The position numbers and the translations under genes were made by a program. DNA of 25,037 nucleotides from CAYJFQ01 sp964369955 (GTDB taxonomy: Bacteria; Bacillota_I; Bacilli_A; Erysipelotrichales; Erysipelotrichaceae), in the NCBI GenBank assembly GCA_964369955.1, contig CAYJFQ010000018.1, forward strand, positions 1 through 25,037, read 5' to 3'. Each line of letters begins with the position of its first letter. Position 1 is the stretch's first letter. Shown here piece after piece: positions 1 to 6,844 of this stretch. A model generated the notes under the pieces. That model was not told where the DNA came from. It saw nothing but the letters and a program-made list of their open reading frames with translations, and made no database searches.

Positions 1-548
1 TCGACAGCGATGTTCAGAACTTAAAAATTCCAGCAAGGCCTGTAGCAGAAGAACCTGAAATGGCCCTTCATGGAGTAATCGCTGACCTTCCGACCAACAC
101 CTTATATAGCTTAGATGGAGGTCTTACATGGAAAAATGTAAATGATGGCGAAACAGAAAGTATTCCAAATAAAACAGAGATTTTAATAATGCTTAACTGG
201 ACAGATTCATCTTTCAGATCTGACCCTATAACATTCACTACTACTACATATTATGAAGTTCTATTCGGAAGCGAATCAGTATGGGTAGAAGAAGGTCTAA
301 CAGCAGAAATGCCAAAAGACCCTGTAAGAAAAGGTTATAACTTCGAAGGTTGGTATATTGATAATGATACTTTTGAAAACAAATATGATTTTGACACACT
401 AGTCACAAATGACATTAGACTATATGCAAAATGGACACCTAACACTGATGTACCTAATACCGGAGATAGTAGTAGTATTATGTTGTTGCTGGCAATAATA
501 CTTATTGCCTTAAGTGGGATTGGGATCATAGCTTACAAAAAGAAGTGA
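1..548 (+). CDS. C-terminal part of a wall-anchored surface protein with InlB-type repeat
   Basis: The reading frame is open from the first in-frame codon (position 3) to the TGA at 546-548, so the gene is cut by the left window edge and its start is not visible. Nucleotides about 243-445 encode an InlB B-repeat/Listeria-Bacteroides repeat (Flg_new-type), recognisable from V..G..., P.DP.RKGYNFEGWY and an ending Y.KWTP. This is followed by VPNTG (450-464), a hydrophobic helix (about 480-530) and a KKK tail. Together these make a cell-wall sorting signal in which V replaces the usual L of LPXTG. A sortase would cleave within the motif and attach the protein to peptidoglycan. The ligand or role cannot be told from this fragment. 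An internal ATG at 60 is not a credible start: it has no ribosome site and the frame continues upstream. Confidence 0.8.
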   Translation, partial: DSDVQNLKIPARPVAEEPEMALHGVIADLPTNTLYSLDGGLTWKNVNDGETESIPNKTEILIMLNWTDSSFRSDPITFTTTTYYEVLFGSESVWVEEGLTAEMPKDPVRKGYNFEGWYIDNDTFENKYDFDTLVTNDIRLYAKWTPNTDVPNTGDSSSIMLLLAIILIALSGIGIIAYKKK

Positions 549-564
549 AATAATAGTATAAATT

Positions 565-600
565 AAATAGTAACGAGTTCAAGCTTGTTACTATTTTTTT
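565..600 (+). terminator. Rho-independent terminator of the surface-protein gene
   Basis: A 13-bp stem (565-577 with 584-596, one G-U pair, loop of 6) begins 16 bases after the stop codon and runs into a T tract ending at 600. Confidence 0.8.
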
Positions 601-962
601 AATGGAGACTAATTTTAAAAGAAAAAATCGCTAATCTAAGTCTTTTTTAAATTATTTGTACCTATAATTATAAATTTCTCATGCACAATTTTAAAAAAAC
701 AAGCTTAATAATGTAATAATAACTTAGATATGTTAGAGGGTGGTTAAAAAAAGTTGTGCTAGTCAATCTTCATAATTAAATAGTTGTAAGTTTACATTTT
801 TCATCAACATTGACAAACAGAGAATTAACAAATCAGTGCTCATTAGTATTCTACATTCAAAAAAGTTAAACAAGTTTACAATCTTAAGGTTAATTTAAGA
901 ATCTTATCCTAGAATGAATTTGTCTTAGTTAAGAGCTAGAAGTTCAGAAAGGGGTGGTATTT
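601..962. other. Long non-coding leader region upstream of the VTC operon
   Basis: No convincing gene is visible on either strand. The stretch is very AT-rich and holds several TTNACA-like hexamers (791 TTTACA, 810 TTGACA, 825 TTAACA, 875 TTTACA) without regular 11-base spacing. A weak promoter can be drawn as TTAACA (825-830), a 16-base spacer and TATTCT (847-852), which would give a leader of about 100 bases. The ribosome site AAAGGGG (948-954) sits at the right edge. No riboswitch fold was recognised. Confidence 0.4.
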
Positions 963-1688
963 ATGACACAGACAGTTTTTAAACGATATGAATTTAAATA
1001 TCATTTAACTAAACAACAATACAGAGATTTACTACAAACCATGAATAACCATATGAAACTAGATAAATATGGGAAACATAAAATTAGTAATATATACTTT
1101 GATACAATGGATTATCGAATAATTAGACATTCGATTGAAAAACCTAAGTACAAAGAAAAACTTAGATTAAGAATTTATGGCGAACCAGAAAAAGAAGCTC
1201 AAGCATATATTGAACTTAAGAAAAAATTTAAAGGAGTTGTTTATAAAAGAAGATTGACAACAACTCAACATCAAGCAATGAATTATCTTACAAAGAAAGG
1301 ATATTCATTGAGTTCTTCGCAAATATTAAAAGAAATAGAATATTTCATTCACAGTAACGAACAACTCTATCCAAGAGTATACCTTGCCTACAATCGTGAG
1401 GCTTACTACTCAGAAGAAGATGGCGAATTTAGAATGACATTTGACTCAAATATTAAAATGAGAGACATTAACATTAGTTTGAAAGAAAGTGAGTATGATC
1501 GAAATATTTTAGATGAAGACAGTGTTTTATTAGAGGTTAAGACAGTTAGCGCACTACCATTTTGGTTCATTAATTTCTTAAGTGATAATGAAATTATGAA
1601 AGTATCTTTTTCAAAGTATGGTACAGCTTATAAGAAAGTAATTTTACCAAAATTAATTGATAATTATAGAGGTGTGGTTCATGAATAA
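963..1688 (+). CDS. VTC-domain (polyphosphate polymerase-like) protein
   Basis: This 241-residue soluble protein belongs to the VTC domain family, whose eukaryotic member Vtc4 makes polyphosphate from ATP inside a beta-barrel tunnel. Conserved basic and acidic tunnel residues are visible: RYEFKY (8-13), KLRLRIYG (about 66-73), ELKKK (about 84-88), a late LLEVKT, and the closing SFSKYGTAY. ATG 963 was chosen because AAAGGGG lies 8 bases before it; the in-frame GTG at 954 is part of that ribosome site. The gene overlaps the following DUF4956 gene by 8 bases. VTC, DUF4956 and an extracellular carbohydrate-binding or CotH-type protein often occur together in Firmicutes. The bacterial protein's real product is not established from sequence, so polyphosphate synthesis is a family-based expectation. 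Confidence 0.85.
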   Translation: MTQTVFKRYEFKYHLTKQQYRDLLQTMNNHMKLDKYGKHKISNIYFDTMDYRIIRHSIEKPKYKEKLRLRIYGEPEKEAQAYIELKKKFKGVVYKRRLTTTQHQAMNYLTKKGYSLSSSQILKEIEYFIHSNEQLYPRVYLAYNREAYYSEEDGEFRMTFDSNIKMRDINISLKESEYDRNILDEDSVLLEVKTVSALPFWFINFLSDNEIMKVSFSKYGTAYKKVILPKLIDNYRGVVHE

Positions 1689-2367
1689 TTTGCTTTTTGG
1701 CTCAATCTTTAACAACACTTTAAACAACATTAATTTAATTCAATTTCTTAGTTGCATGTTATCAGGAATTGTATTAGGAATATTTGTAGCCTTGATATAT
1801 AAAGTCAAAACTAAAAGCACTAAAAGTTTTCTTGCTACTCTTGCATTGTTACCGGTTATAGTATCGATGGTAATAATAATGGTAAATGGAAATATTGGGG
1901 CAGGTGTTGCGGTAGCTGGTGCTTTTAGTTTAGTACGCTTTCGATCAGTTCCTGGTACTGCAAAAGAAATTGGTGCAATTTTTACAGCAATGTCAATTGG
2001 ATTAACCCTCGGTATGGGATATCTAGGTTTCGCTTTTCTATTTGCGTTGATTGCTTGTGGATTTATGGTATTTTTAAGTGTAATTAATTTTGGCGAAGAA
2101 CATTCAGATGTTAGAATTCTACAAATAACTATTCCTGAGAATCTTAATTATATCAATAGTTTTGATGAGATATTCGAAAAATATACTAAGCAACTTAAAT
2201 TACTAAGTAGCAAAACTACCAATATGGGAAGTCTATTTAAATTGAGTTATGAGTTTGAATTGAAAGATACTTTACTTGAAAAAGAATTTATTGATGAGAT
2301 TAGAGTAAGAAATGGAAATTTAGAAATTTCTATAACTAAAGCTGAGATATTCAATAATGGGTTATAA
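1681..2367 (+). CDS. DUF4956 family membrane protein
   Basis: The product is 228 residues. Hydrophobic segments lie around residues 18-40, 48-65, 68-80 (glycine/alanine-rich, ending AGAFSLVRFRSVPGTAKEIGAIF) and 100-135. They are followed by a soluble C-terminal domain of about 90 residues. The SLVRFRS.PGTA.EI motif is characteristic of DUF4956. ATG 1681 fits the AGAGGTG ribosome site inside the end of the VTC gene better than the upstream TTG at 1657, and gives an 8-base overlap that suggests translational coupling. Family members are commonly neighbours of VTC-domain genes, so it probably forms a membrane partner or product conduit for that enzyme (inference; function unknown). Confidence 0.85.
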   Translation: MNNLLFGSIFNNTLNNINLIQFLSCMLSGIVLGIFVALIYKVKTKSTKSFLATLALLPVIVSMVIIMVNGNIGAGVAVAGAFSLVRFRSVPGTAKEIGAIFTAMSIGLTLGMGYLGFAFLFALIACGFMVFLSVINFGEEHSDVRILQITIPENLNYINSFDEIFEKYTKQLKLLSSKTTNMGSLFKLSYEFELKDTLLEKEFIDEIRVRNGNLEISITKAEIFNNGL

Positions 2368-2390
2368 TGTGTTAAACAGGAGAATAAATT

Positions 2391-3668
2391 ATGAACAAAC
2401 TATTAATCCTTAGCTTTTTAATTCTATTTATCAGTGGTTGCCAAACTACAACCAATAACGAAAACAATAATGTACTCTATATTACTGAAAGCGGAAGTTA
2501 TAATTTAACTGGTACTTATGAGAGTATTGAAGTGAATGTTGATAAAAATATTGATGATGGTATAGTCAATCTAAATCTTGAGAATGTAAATATCACAACT
2601 GATGATTTAACACCTATCAATATTATTGAAGCAGAAGATGCTGTTATCAATTTGATCGGTGAAAATACTATTAACCAAGGAGAAATAAAGACTGATGATC
2701 CAGAATTTCCCAGTGCCGCTTTGTATTCAAAAGCTGATCTAAGAATAATAGGTGAGGGCAGTTTAATTGTCAATACTTCTTATCGAGATGGGATTAATAG
2801 TCGTGATAACCTAGTAATTGAAGATGTAAGCATTGAAGTTAATGCACTTGAGGACGGGATAGTCGGAAAAGATTTTTTAGAGATTACAAACTCTAACGTT
2901 GTCATTAAAGCTGGTAAAGATGGCTTAAAGAGTTCTAATTCTGATGATTATGAGAAAGGTAATTTACTAATTAATAGTGGCACTTTTGTGATCGAAGCAA
3001 ACAATGACGGAATCAGTGCTGAACAAAATCTTGAAATAAGTGACGGAACGTTTAAAATAACAACAAATAATGGCTATAAAGAAGTGTTGAACAGTATCAC
3101 AGTTGGCGAAGGTTCAGGAGGAATCATTCAACCAAGCAGTCAATTAGAAAGTAGTATGAAAGCCTTAAAGGCAAATTACATCATTATTAACAATGGAGTA
3201 TTCGAGATTTCAAGTTATGAAGATGGAATACATGCTAATAATGATTTAACGATAAACAATGGAGAATTAATAATTAAAAGCGGTGATGACGCAATACATG
3301 CAGAAAATATGCTTACCATCAATAATGGAACTATTGACATAGAGGTAGGGTATGAAGGGATTGAGTCAAAGGACATAACGATTAATGAAGGAGATATTAC
3401 AATAGATGTCTTAGATGATGGAATAAATGCAGCAAGCCTTCTTTTGATTAACGGTGGAAAAATATTTATTAAATCTCAAGGAGATGGTATTGACTCCAAC
3501 GAAGATTTGACGATAAAAGGTGGAGAAATAATTATTGATAACCATGCAATATATTCAAATGGCGATGCTGCACTTGACGTAACAGGTGTTTACACTAAAA
3601 CGGGAGGAACAGTTACTGACTTAGAAGGAAAAGAAGTCACAATTTCAGAAAATAGAAAAAGAAGATAA
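2391..3668 (+). CDS. Beta-helix lipoprotein, DUF4353/Cthe_2159-like carbohydrate-binding
   Basis: This 425-residue secreted lipoprotein has an N-terminal hydrophobic signal ending in the lipobox ISGC (Cys 17), then a long run of 22-residue solenoid units. The pattern is D-G-I-x-A...L-T-I-x-x-G-x-x-x-I; about six units are contiguous near the C-terminus, with degenerate ones earlier. The acidic DDG/EDG turns resemble the calcium-coordinating turns of parallel beta-helix proteins such as Cthe_2159, which binds acidic polysaccharide. No catalytic residues are obvious. ATG 2391 follows AGGAG. Being third in the VTC/DUF4956 operon, it may bind or scaffold the polymer made or exported by the other two (inference). 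The stop codon overlaps the terminator stem. Confidence 0.8.
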   Translation: MNKLLILSFLILFISGCQTTTNNENNNVLYITESGSYNLTGTYESIEVNVDKNIDDGIVNLNLENVNITTDDLTPINIIEAEDAVINLIGENTINQGEIKTDDPEFPSAALYSKADLRIIGEGSLIVNTSYRDGINSRDNLVIEDVSIEVNALEDGIVGKDFLEITNSNVVIKAGKDGLKSSNSDDYEKGNLLINSGTFVIEANNDGISAEQNLEISDGTFKITTNNGYKEVLNSITVGEGSGGIIQPSSQLESSMKALKANYIIINNGVFEISSYEDGIHANNDLTINNGELIIKSGDDAIHAENMLTINNGTIDIEVGYEGIESKDITINEGDITIDVLDDGINAASLLLINGGKIFIKSQGDGIDSNEDLTIKGGEIIIDNHAIYSNGDAALDVTGVYTKTGGTVTDLEGKEVTISENRKRR

Positions 3669-3696
3669 AGTTCACTTATGTGTGAACTTTTTATTT
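3667..3696 (+). terminator. Rho-independent terminator of the VTC operon
   Basis: A 9-bp stem (3667-3675 with 3682-3690, loop of 6) is followed by a T-rich run. The stem begins inside the stop codon of the lipoprotein gene. Confidence 0.8.
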
Positions 3697-3715
3697 TTAA
3701 AAAAGCTTATTTATT

Positions 3716-3735
3716 ATATCAACTTTTTTTGATTT
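3716..3735 (+). promoter_or_regulatory. Upstream copy of an ArsR-type operator palindrome
   Basis: ATATCAA, 6 bases, TTGATTT. The core ATCAA-N6-TTGAT is a perfect inverted repeat with the half-site style of ArsR/SmtB operators. An identical copy lies at 3774-3793. This one ends six bases upstream of the -35 element. Confidence 0.65.
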
Positions 3736-3740
3736 AAGTA

Positions 3741-3769
3741 TTGACATCAAGGAAACACAGGACTATAAT
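3741..3769 (+). promoter_or_regulatory. Consensus housekeeping promoter of the arsR-permease operon
   Basis: TTGACA (3741-3746), an exact 17-base spacer and TATAAT (3764-3769) match the sigma-70/sigma-A consensus at every position. This is the strongest promoter by sequence in the window. It would need tight repression, which fits the flanking operators. Confidence 0.9.
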
Positions 3770-3773
3770 TCAT

Positions 3774-3793
3774 ATATCAAATAAAATTGATTT
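3774..3793 (+). promoter_or_regulatory. Downstream copy of the ArsR-type operator palindrome
   Basis: ATATCAA, 6 bases, TTGATTT. All 14 outer positions match the copy at 3716-3735. It covers the expected transcription start just after the -10 element and stops four bases short of the AGGAG ribosome site, so a bound repressor would block initiation. Confidence 0.75.
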
Positions 3794-3804
3794 GAGGAGA
3801 GATT

Positions 3805-4116
3805 ATGGAAAGAGAAAGAATTGCAACAATATTTAAAGCCTTGTGTGATGAAAATCGAGTATTAATCATGGAATTGTTACAAGAAGGTCCATCTTGCGCT
3901 TGTGATATTGGCGAGAAGCTAGGAATTGCTCAATCCAAACTATCCTATCATATGAAGAAACTATGTGATGGAGGATTAGTTGAATGTTGGTACCAAGGAA
4001 AGTGGACGCACTATAAAATAAGTGAAGAGGGCTCAATAATCGCGATTAATATCTTAAAAGAGTTAACTGCCGTTAGAATAGATAAAAGTTGTAATTGTCA
4101 GAAAGGTGGTAATTAG
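3805..4116 (+). CDS. ArsR/SmtB family metalloid-responsive repressor
   Basis: This 103-residue winged-helix regulator has the helix-turn-helix at about residues 29-57 (CDIGEKLGIAQSKLSYHMKKL) and a wing at about 60-75. Cys31 and Cys33 in SCACDIGE match the ELCVCDL-type CxC metalloid site of As(III)/Sb(III)-sensing ArsR proteins. A second CNC (Cys96, Cys98) lies at the C-terminus, and further Cys residues occur at 14 and in the wing region. Effector binding should release the DNA. ATG 3805 follows GAGGAGAG. It is first in an operon with the permease and the Cys-rich thioredoxin, and is probably autoregulated through the two palindromes upstream. Sensing of arsenic versus another thiophilic metal is not decided by sequence. 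Confidence 0.9.
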   Translation: MERERIATIFKALCDENRVLIMELLQEGPSCACDIGEKLGIAQSKLSYHMKKLCDGGLVECWYQGKWTHYKISEEGSIIAINILKELTAVRIDKSCNCQKGGN

Positions 4117-5130
4117 ATGGATTTTTTAGGTAGTATTTGGTTGTTTTTTCAAAATGAAATATTAGGTATGCAGTGGTTGTATCGTTTATTATCTGACTTA
4201 GTTGTAATAGTTGGTGGTGATCTTGGTAATCCAGTTTGGGCTAGTATTCATTTCTTTGTTTATGATGTTATTAAAATTGTTGTTTTGTTATGTACTTTAA
4301 TTTTTGTGATTTCTTACATTCAGAGTTATTTCCCGCCTGAACGAAGTAAAAAAATCTTAGGTAGGTTTAAAGGTATATGGGCTAACTTAATGGCCGCTTT
4401 GTTAGGGACTGTTACTCCTTTTTGCTCTTGTTCATCAATTCCGTTATTTATGGGATTTACTAGCGCCGGTTTGCCTATTGGAGTAACATTTAGTTTCCTA
4501 ATTTCTTCTCCAATGGTTGACTTAGGTTCTTTAGTTTTATTGATGAGCATCTTTGGAACAAAGGTTGCGTTTGTTTATGTAATCTTTGGGTTACTAATTG
4601 CGATAATTGGTGGCACATTACTTGAGAAGATGGGGATGGAAAAATATGTTGAGTCATTCATCTTAAAGGCTGGCAATGTGGATATTGAGTCTCCTGCACT
4701 AACTGCTAGAGAACGTCTTGAGTTTTCTAAAGAACAGGTTGTTTCAACCTTTACTAAGGTATTTCCATTTATCTTAGTTGGGGTTGGAATCGGTGCATTA
4801 ATTCATAATTGGATTCCTGCAGATATTATTGAACAAGTATTAGGAAGCAATAATCCATTTGGAGTTATAATGGCAACTTTGGTTGGTGTTCCAATGTACG
4901 CGGATATCTTTGGGACTATTCCAGTGGCTGAAGCATTACTATCTAAGGGTGCACAATTAGGAACTATTTTATCGTTTATGATGGCGGTAACGGCTTTAAG
5001 TTTACCTTCGATGATTATGTTGAGAAAAGCGGTTAAGCCTAAGTTGTTAACTGCATTCATAGTTATTGTGGCTGGTGGTATAATCTTAGTAGGATATGTA
5101 TTTAATTTATTACAGTTTGTTTTAATTTAA
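4117..5130 (+). CDS. DUF318/ArsP-type permease
   Basis: This 337-residue integral membrane protein has about eight to ten hydrophobic helices and belongs to the permease family PF03773 (DUF318). The family includes ArsP, an efflux permease for trivalent organoarsenicals. Two symmetric signature regions are visible: TPFCSCSSIPLFMGFTSAG (Cys103, Cys105) with a following SSPMVD, and in the second half GVPMYADIFGTIPVAEALL. The two cysteines within a membrane segment suit a thiol-seeking substrate. The ATG directly abuts the arsR stop codon, with AGGTGG as ribosome site. The ArsR-permease-thioredoxin context supports metalloid or organometalloid export; the substrate is an inference. Confidence 0.85.
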   Translation: MDFLGSIWLFFQNEILGMQWLYRLLSDLVVIVGGDLGNPVWASIHFFVYDVIKIVVLLCTLIFVISYIQSYFPPERSKKILGRFKGIWANLMAALLGTVTPFCSCSSIPLFMGFTSAGLPIGVTFSFLISSPMVDLGSLVLLMSIFGTKVAFVYVIFGLLIAIIGGTLLEKMGMEKYVESFILKAGNVDIESPALTARERLEFSKEQVVSTFTKVFPFILVGVGIGALIHNWIPADIIEQVLGSNNPFGVIMATLVGVPMYADIFGTIPVAEALLSKGAQLGTILSFMMAVTALSLPSMIMLRKAVKPKLLTAFIVIVAGGIILVGYVFNLLQFVLI

Positions 5131-5147
5131 AAAAGGAGATATAGAAA

Positions 5148-5543
5148 ATGAAATTATTTAACTTTAAGAAAAAAGAAGAAGAAACTTCTTGTGGATGTGG
5201 TGCAGAAGGTTGCAAACCGAAAGCGGAGCCTAAGTCTTGTTGTGGATCTGTTGATGCACATAGTGTAGAATCTGCTAATAACAAGAAGTGCTGTGGTGCA
5301 AGTGTTAAGGTACTTGGTGGTGGATGCAAGAAATGCGACCAATTAACTGAGGCTACAATTAATGCATTGAGTAGTTTAAATATGGATACTACTGTTGATC
5401 ATGTGACTGATTTTTCGGAGATTGCAGTTTATGGAGTGATGAGCACTCCTGCCTTAGTTGTTGATGGAAAGGTTGTATCTTATGGCAAAGTGTTAAGTAG
5501 TGATGAAGTAGTTACGATCTTAAAGAAAGTTCGTAGTATTTAA
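5148..5543 (+). CDS. Thioredoxin-like CxxC protein with cysteine-rich N-terminal extension
   Basis: The 131-residue product has two parts. Residues about 53-130 form a small thioredoxin-fold domain of the redox-active disulfide protein 2 type: KVLGGGCKKC (Cys60/Cys63), then the cis-proline region MSTPALVVDGKVV. Residues 1-52 are a low-complexity tail with seven Cys (15, 17, 22, 31, 32, 48, 49) in CGCG, CCG and CCG groups between charged spacers. There is no signal peptide, so it is cytoplasmic. AAAGGAG precedes ATG 5148. Such a domain next to a DUF318 permease suggests reduction or hand-over of a thiol-bound metalloid to the pump. The Cys-rich tail may act as a metal or metalloid sponge (inference). 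Confidence 0.8.
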   Translation: MKLFNFKKKEEETSCGCGAEGCKPKAEPKSCCGSVDAHSVESANNKKCCGASVKVLGGGCKKCDQLTEATINALSSLNMDTTVDHVTDFSEIAVYGVMSTPALVVDGKVVSYGKVLSSDEVVTILKKVRSI

Positions 5544-5551
5544 TTGAATGG

Positions 5552-5577
5552 TTGTCTAAGGACAAACATTTTTTTGT
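5552..5577 (+). terminator. Weak candidate terminator after the arsenic-type operon
   Basis: TTGTC, loop TAAG, GACAA (5552-5565) forms a 5-bp stem, and a T7 run follows three bases later. The short stem makes it only a candidate. Confidence 0.4.
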
Positions 5578-5627
5578 TCCGATAGTAGTTATATTATTTA
5601 AATATTGTGTATAATAATATAGTTATT

Positions 5628-6392
5628 ATGAAAAATAAAAATTATGAGAAGTTACTTCAATTAAGTTTGAATCTAGGAAAGAAAATGATTCAATGTGGAT
5701 GTGAAATATGGCGAGCAGAAGATACGATGACTCGTGTTTTAAATAGTTATGGAATATCTGATGTTCAAGTTTTTGGGACTACCGCTCAACTACTATGTAC
5801 AGTAGTTTTGAAGGATAATACTAGCTATACTCGCTCCTCAAGAATCTTGCAAGTATCTAATAATCTAGATGCTTTAGAACGTTTAAACAAGCTCTCAAGA
5901 GATGTTTGTAGTAATCTAATAAGTTTAGATGAATTAGAAGTTAAAATAGCTGAAGTAAAGACAAGTAAAGAAATGAATGCTTATAATTGTATTGGATATT
6001 TCTTTTCAACATTTGGATTCAGTCTATTCTTTGGAGGCACATTTAGTGATGGAATGGTAGCTGGATTAATTGCTTTATTTGTCTTTATGGTCGAAAAACA
6101 AATCGCCAGCAAGGATATCAATCCATTAGTTTACACCTTTTTAATGAATATTATTGCTAGTTCATTAGCTGTAATTATGGTAAGGGCGGGACTAGCTGCA
6201 AATTTAGACAAAATAATTATGGGGATGATAATGTTATTTATTCCAACCCTTGGATTAATTAATGGCATTAAAGATATGTTTAATCGCGACATTAATACCG
6301 GAATTTTTAGGGTAGTAGAATCATTTTTAATATCTGGGGCCACTGCCTTCGGTAGTGCTGTCGCATTGGTATTGATGGGGGTTATTCTATGA
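5628..6392 (+). CDS. ThrE-family exporter, large (N-terminal, PF06738-type) subunit
   Basis: The 254-residue product has a soluble N-terminal part (about 1-115) with the family signature GCEIWRAEDTMTRVL and the later SLDEL..KI.E. Four to five membrane helices follow. This is the N-terminal half of threonine/serine exporters of the ThrE/YjjP type; in some bacteria the split pair has been linked to organic acid export, so the substrate is uncertain. ATG 5628 is preferred over GTG 5607, because the latter lies next to a TATAAT element at 5610-5615. No ribosome site precedes ATG 5628. It overlaps its partner gene by an ATGA junction, as expected for a two-subunit transporter. Confidence 0.8.
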   Translation: MKNKNYEKLLQLSLNLGKKMIQCGCEIWRAEDTMTRVLNSYGISDVQVFGTTAQLLCTVVLKDNTSYTRSSRILQVSNNLDALERLNKLSRDVCSNLISLDELEVKIAEVKTSKEMNAYNCIGYFFSTFGFSLFFGGTFSDGMVAGLIALFVFMVEKQIASKDINPLVYTFLMNIIASSLAVIMVRAGLAANLDKIIMGMIMLFIPTLGLINGIKDMFNRDINTGIFRVVESFLISGATAFGSAVALVLMGVIL

Positions 6393-6844
6393 GCAATATA
6401 ATTTTGAGTACAATCTATGGAATGATTGGATCATTAGGATTTGCGATTTTCTTCAATGTAAACAAAAGACACTTAATCCAAATCGCACTAGGAGCTATTA
6501 TTGCCTGGGTTATTTACCTAATATCATTCTATTATATTGAAGACATCTTTATTAGCAGCGCAATAGCTGCAGCAAGTACAACACTATTCTCAGAAATAAT
6601 CGCGAGAATAAACAAAGTTCCATCGAATATTATTCTTATCCCTTCAATAATTCCATTGGTACCAGGAGGAGATTTCTATAATACAATGATTTCACTGCTA
6701 AGAGAACACTCAGCAGAATTCAGTAACTATGGCTATAAAACTTTAATGGCAGTATTAGGGATAGCTATCGGAATTACAATGATGACCTTCTTTGTCAGTC
6801 AATATTTCACAATCATCAACAATAAAAAAGAGGTAAACAAATGA
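6389..6844 (+). CDS. ThrE-family exporter, small (C-terminal, PF12821-type) subunit
   Basis: This 151-residue protein is almost entirely hydrophobic, with four to five helices. It contains the family-typical LIPSIIPLVPGGDFYNTM motif (about residues 89-106). It is the second half of the split ThrE-type exporter and starts within the stop codon of the larger subunit (ATGA). Its own stop overlaps the start of the exonuclease gene, so the four genes from 5628 to 8141 look like one transcription unit. Confidence 0.85.
   Translation: MSNIILSTIYGMIGSLGFAIFFNVNKRHLIQIALGAIIAWVIYLISFYYIEDIFISSAIAAASTTLFSEIIARINKVPSNIILIPSIIPLVPGGDFYNTMISLLREHSAEFSNYGYKTLMAVLGIAIGITMMTFFVSQYFTIINNKKEVNK

Noticed and set aside
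810..840. TTGACA at 810-815 as a -35 element
   Set aside because: No acceptable -10 lies 16-18 bases downstream (the site reads TCAGTG).
780..900. A possible second PhoP box upstream of the VTC operon (several TTNACA-like hexamers)
   Set aside because: The hexamers start at 791, 810, 825 and 875, without the 11-base phasing seen before pstS. In sequence this AT-rich such hexamers are expected by chance.
601..950. A riboswitch or small RNA in the long leader before the VTC operon
   Set aside because: No conserved core of a known riboswitch (including c-di-AMP ydaO type) and no terminator-like stem followed by T tract was found here.
1657..1680. Upstream TTG 1657 as start of the DUF4956 protein
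   Set aside because: ATG 1681 has a proper AGAGGTG site and a natural MNNLLFG start; the extra residues come from the neighbouring gene's coding sequence.
4326..5060. Minus-strand open frames inside the permease gene
   Set aside because: They are shadows of a well-supported membrane protein gene, with no ribosome sites and no recognisable domains.
5102..5342. Two minus-strand open frames over the Cys-rich gene
   Set aside because: They mirror repetitive Cys/Gly/Lys codons of the plus-strand gene and lack starts or family similarity.
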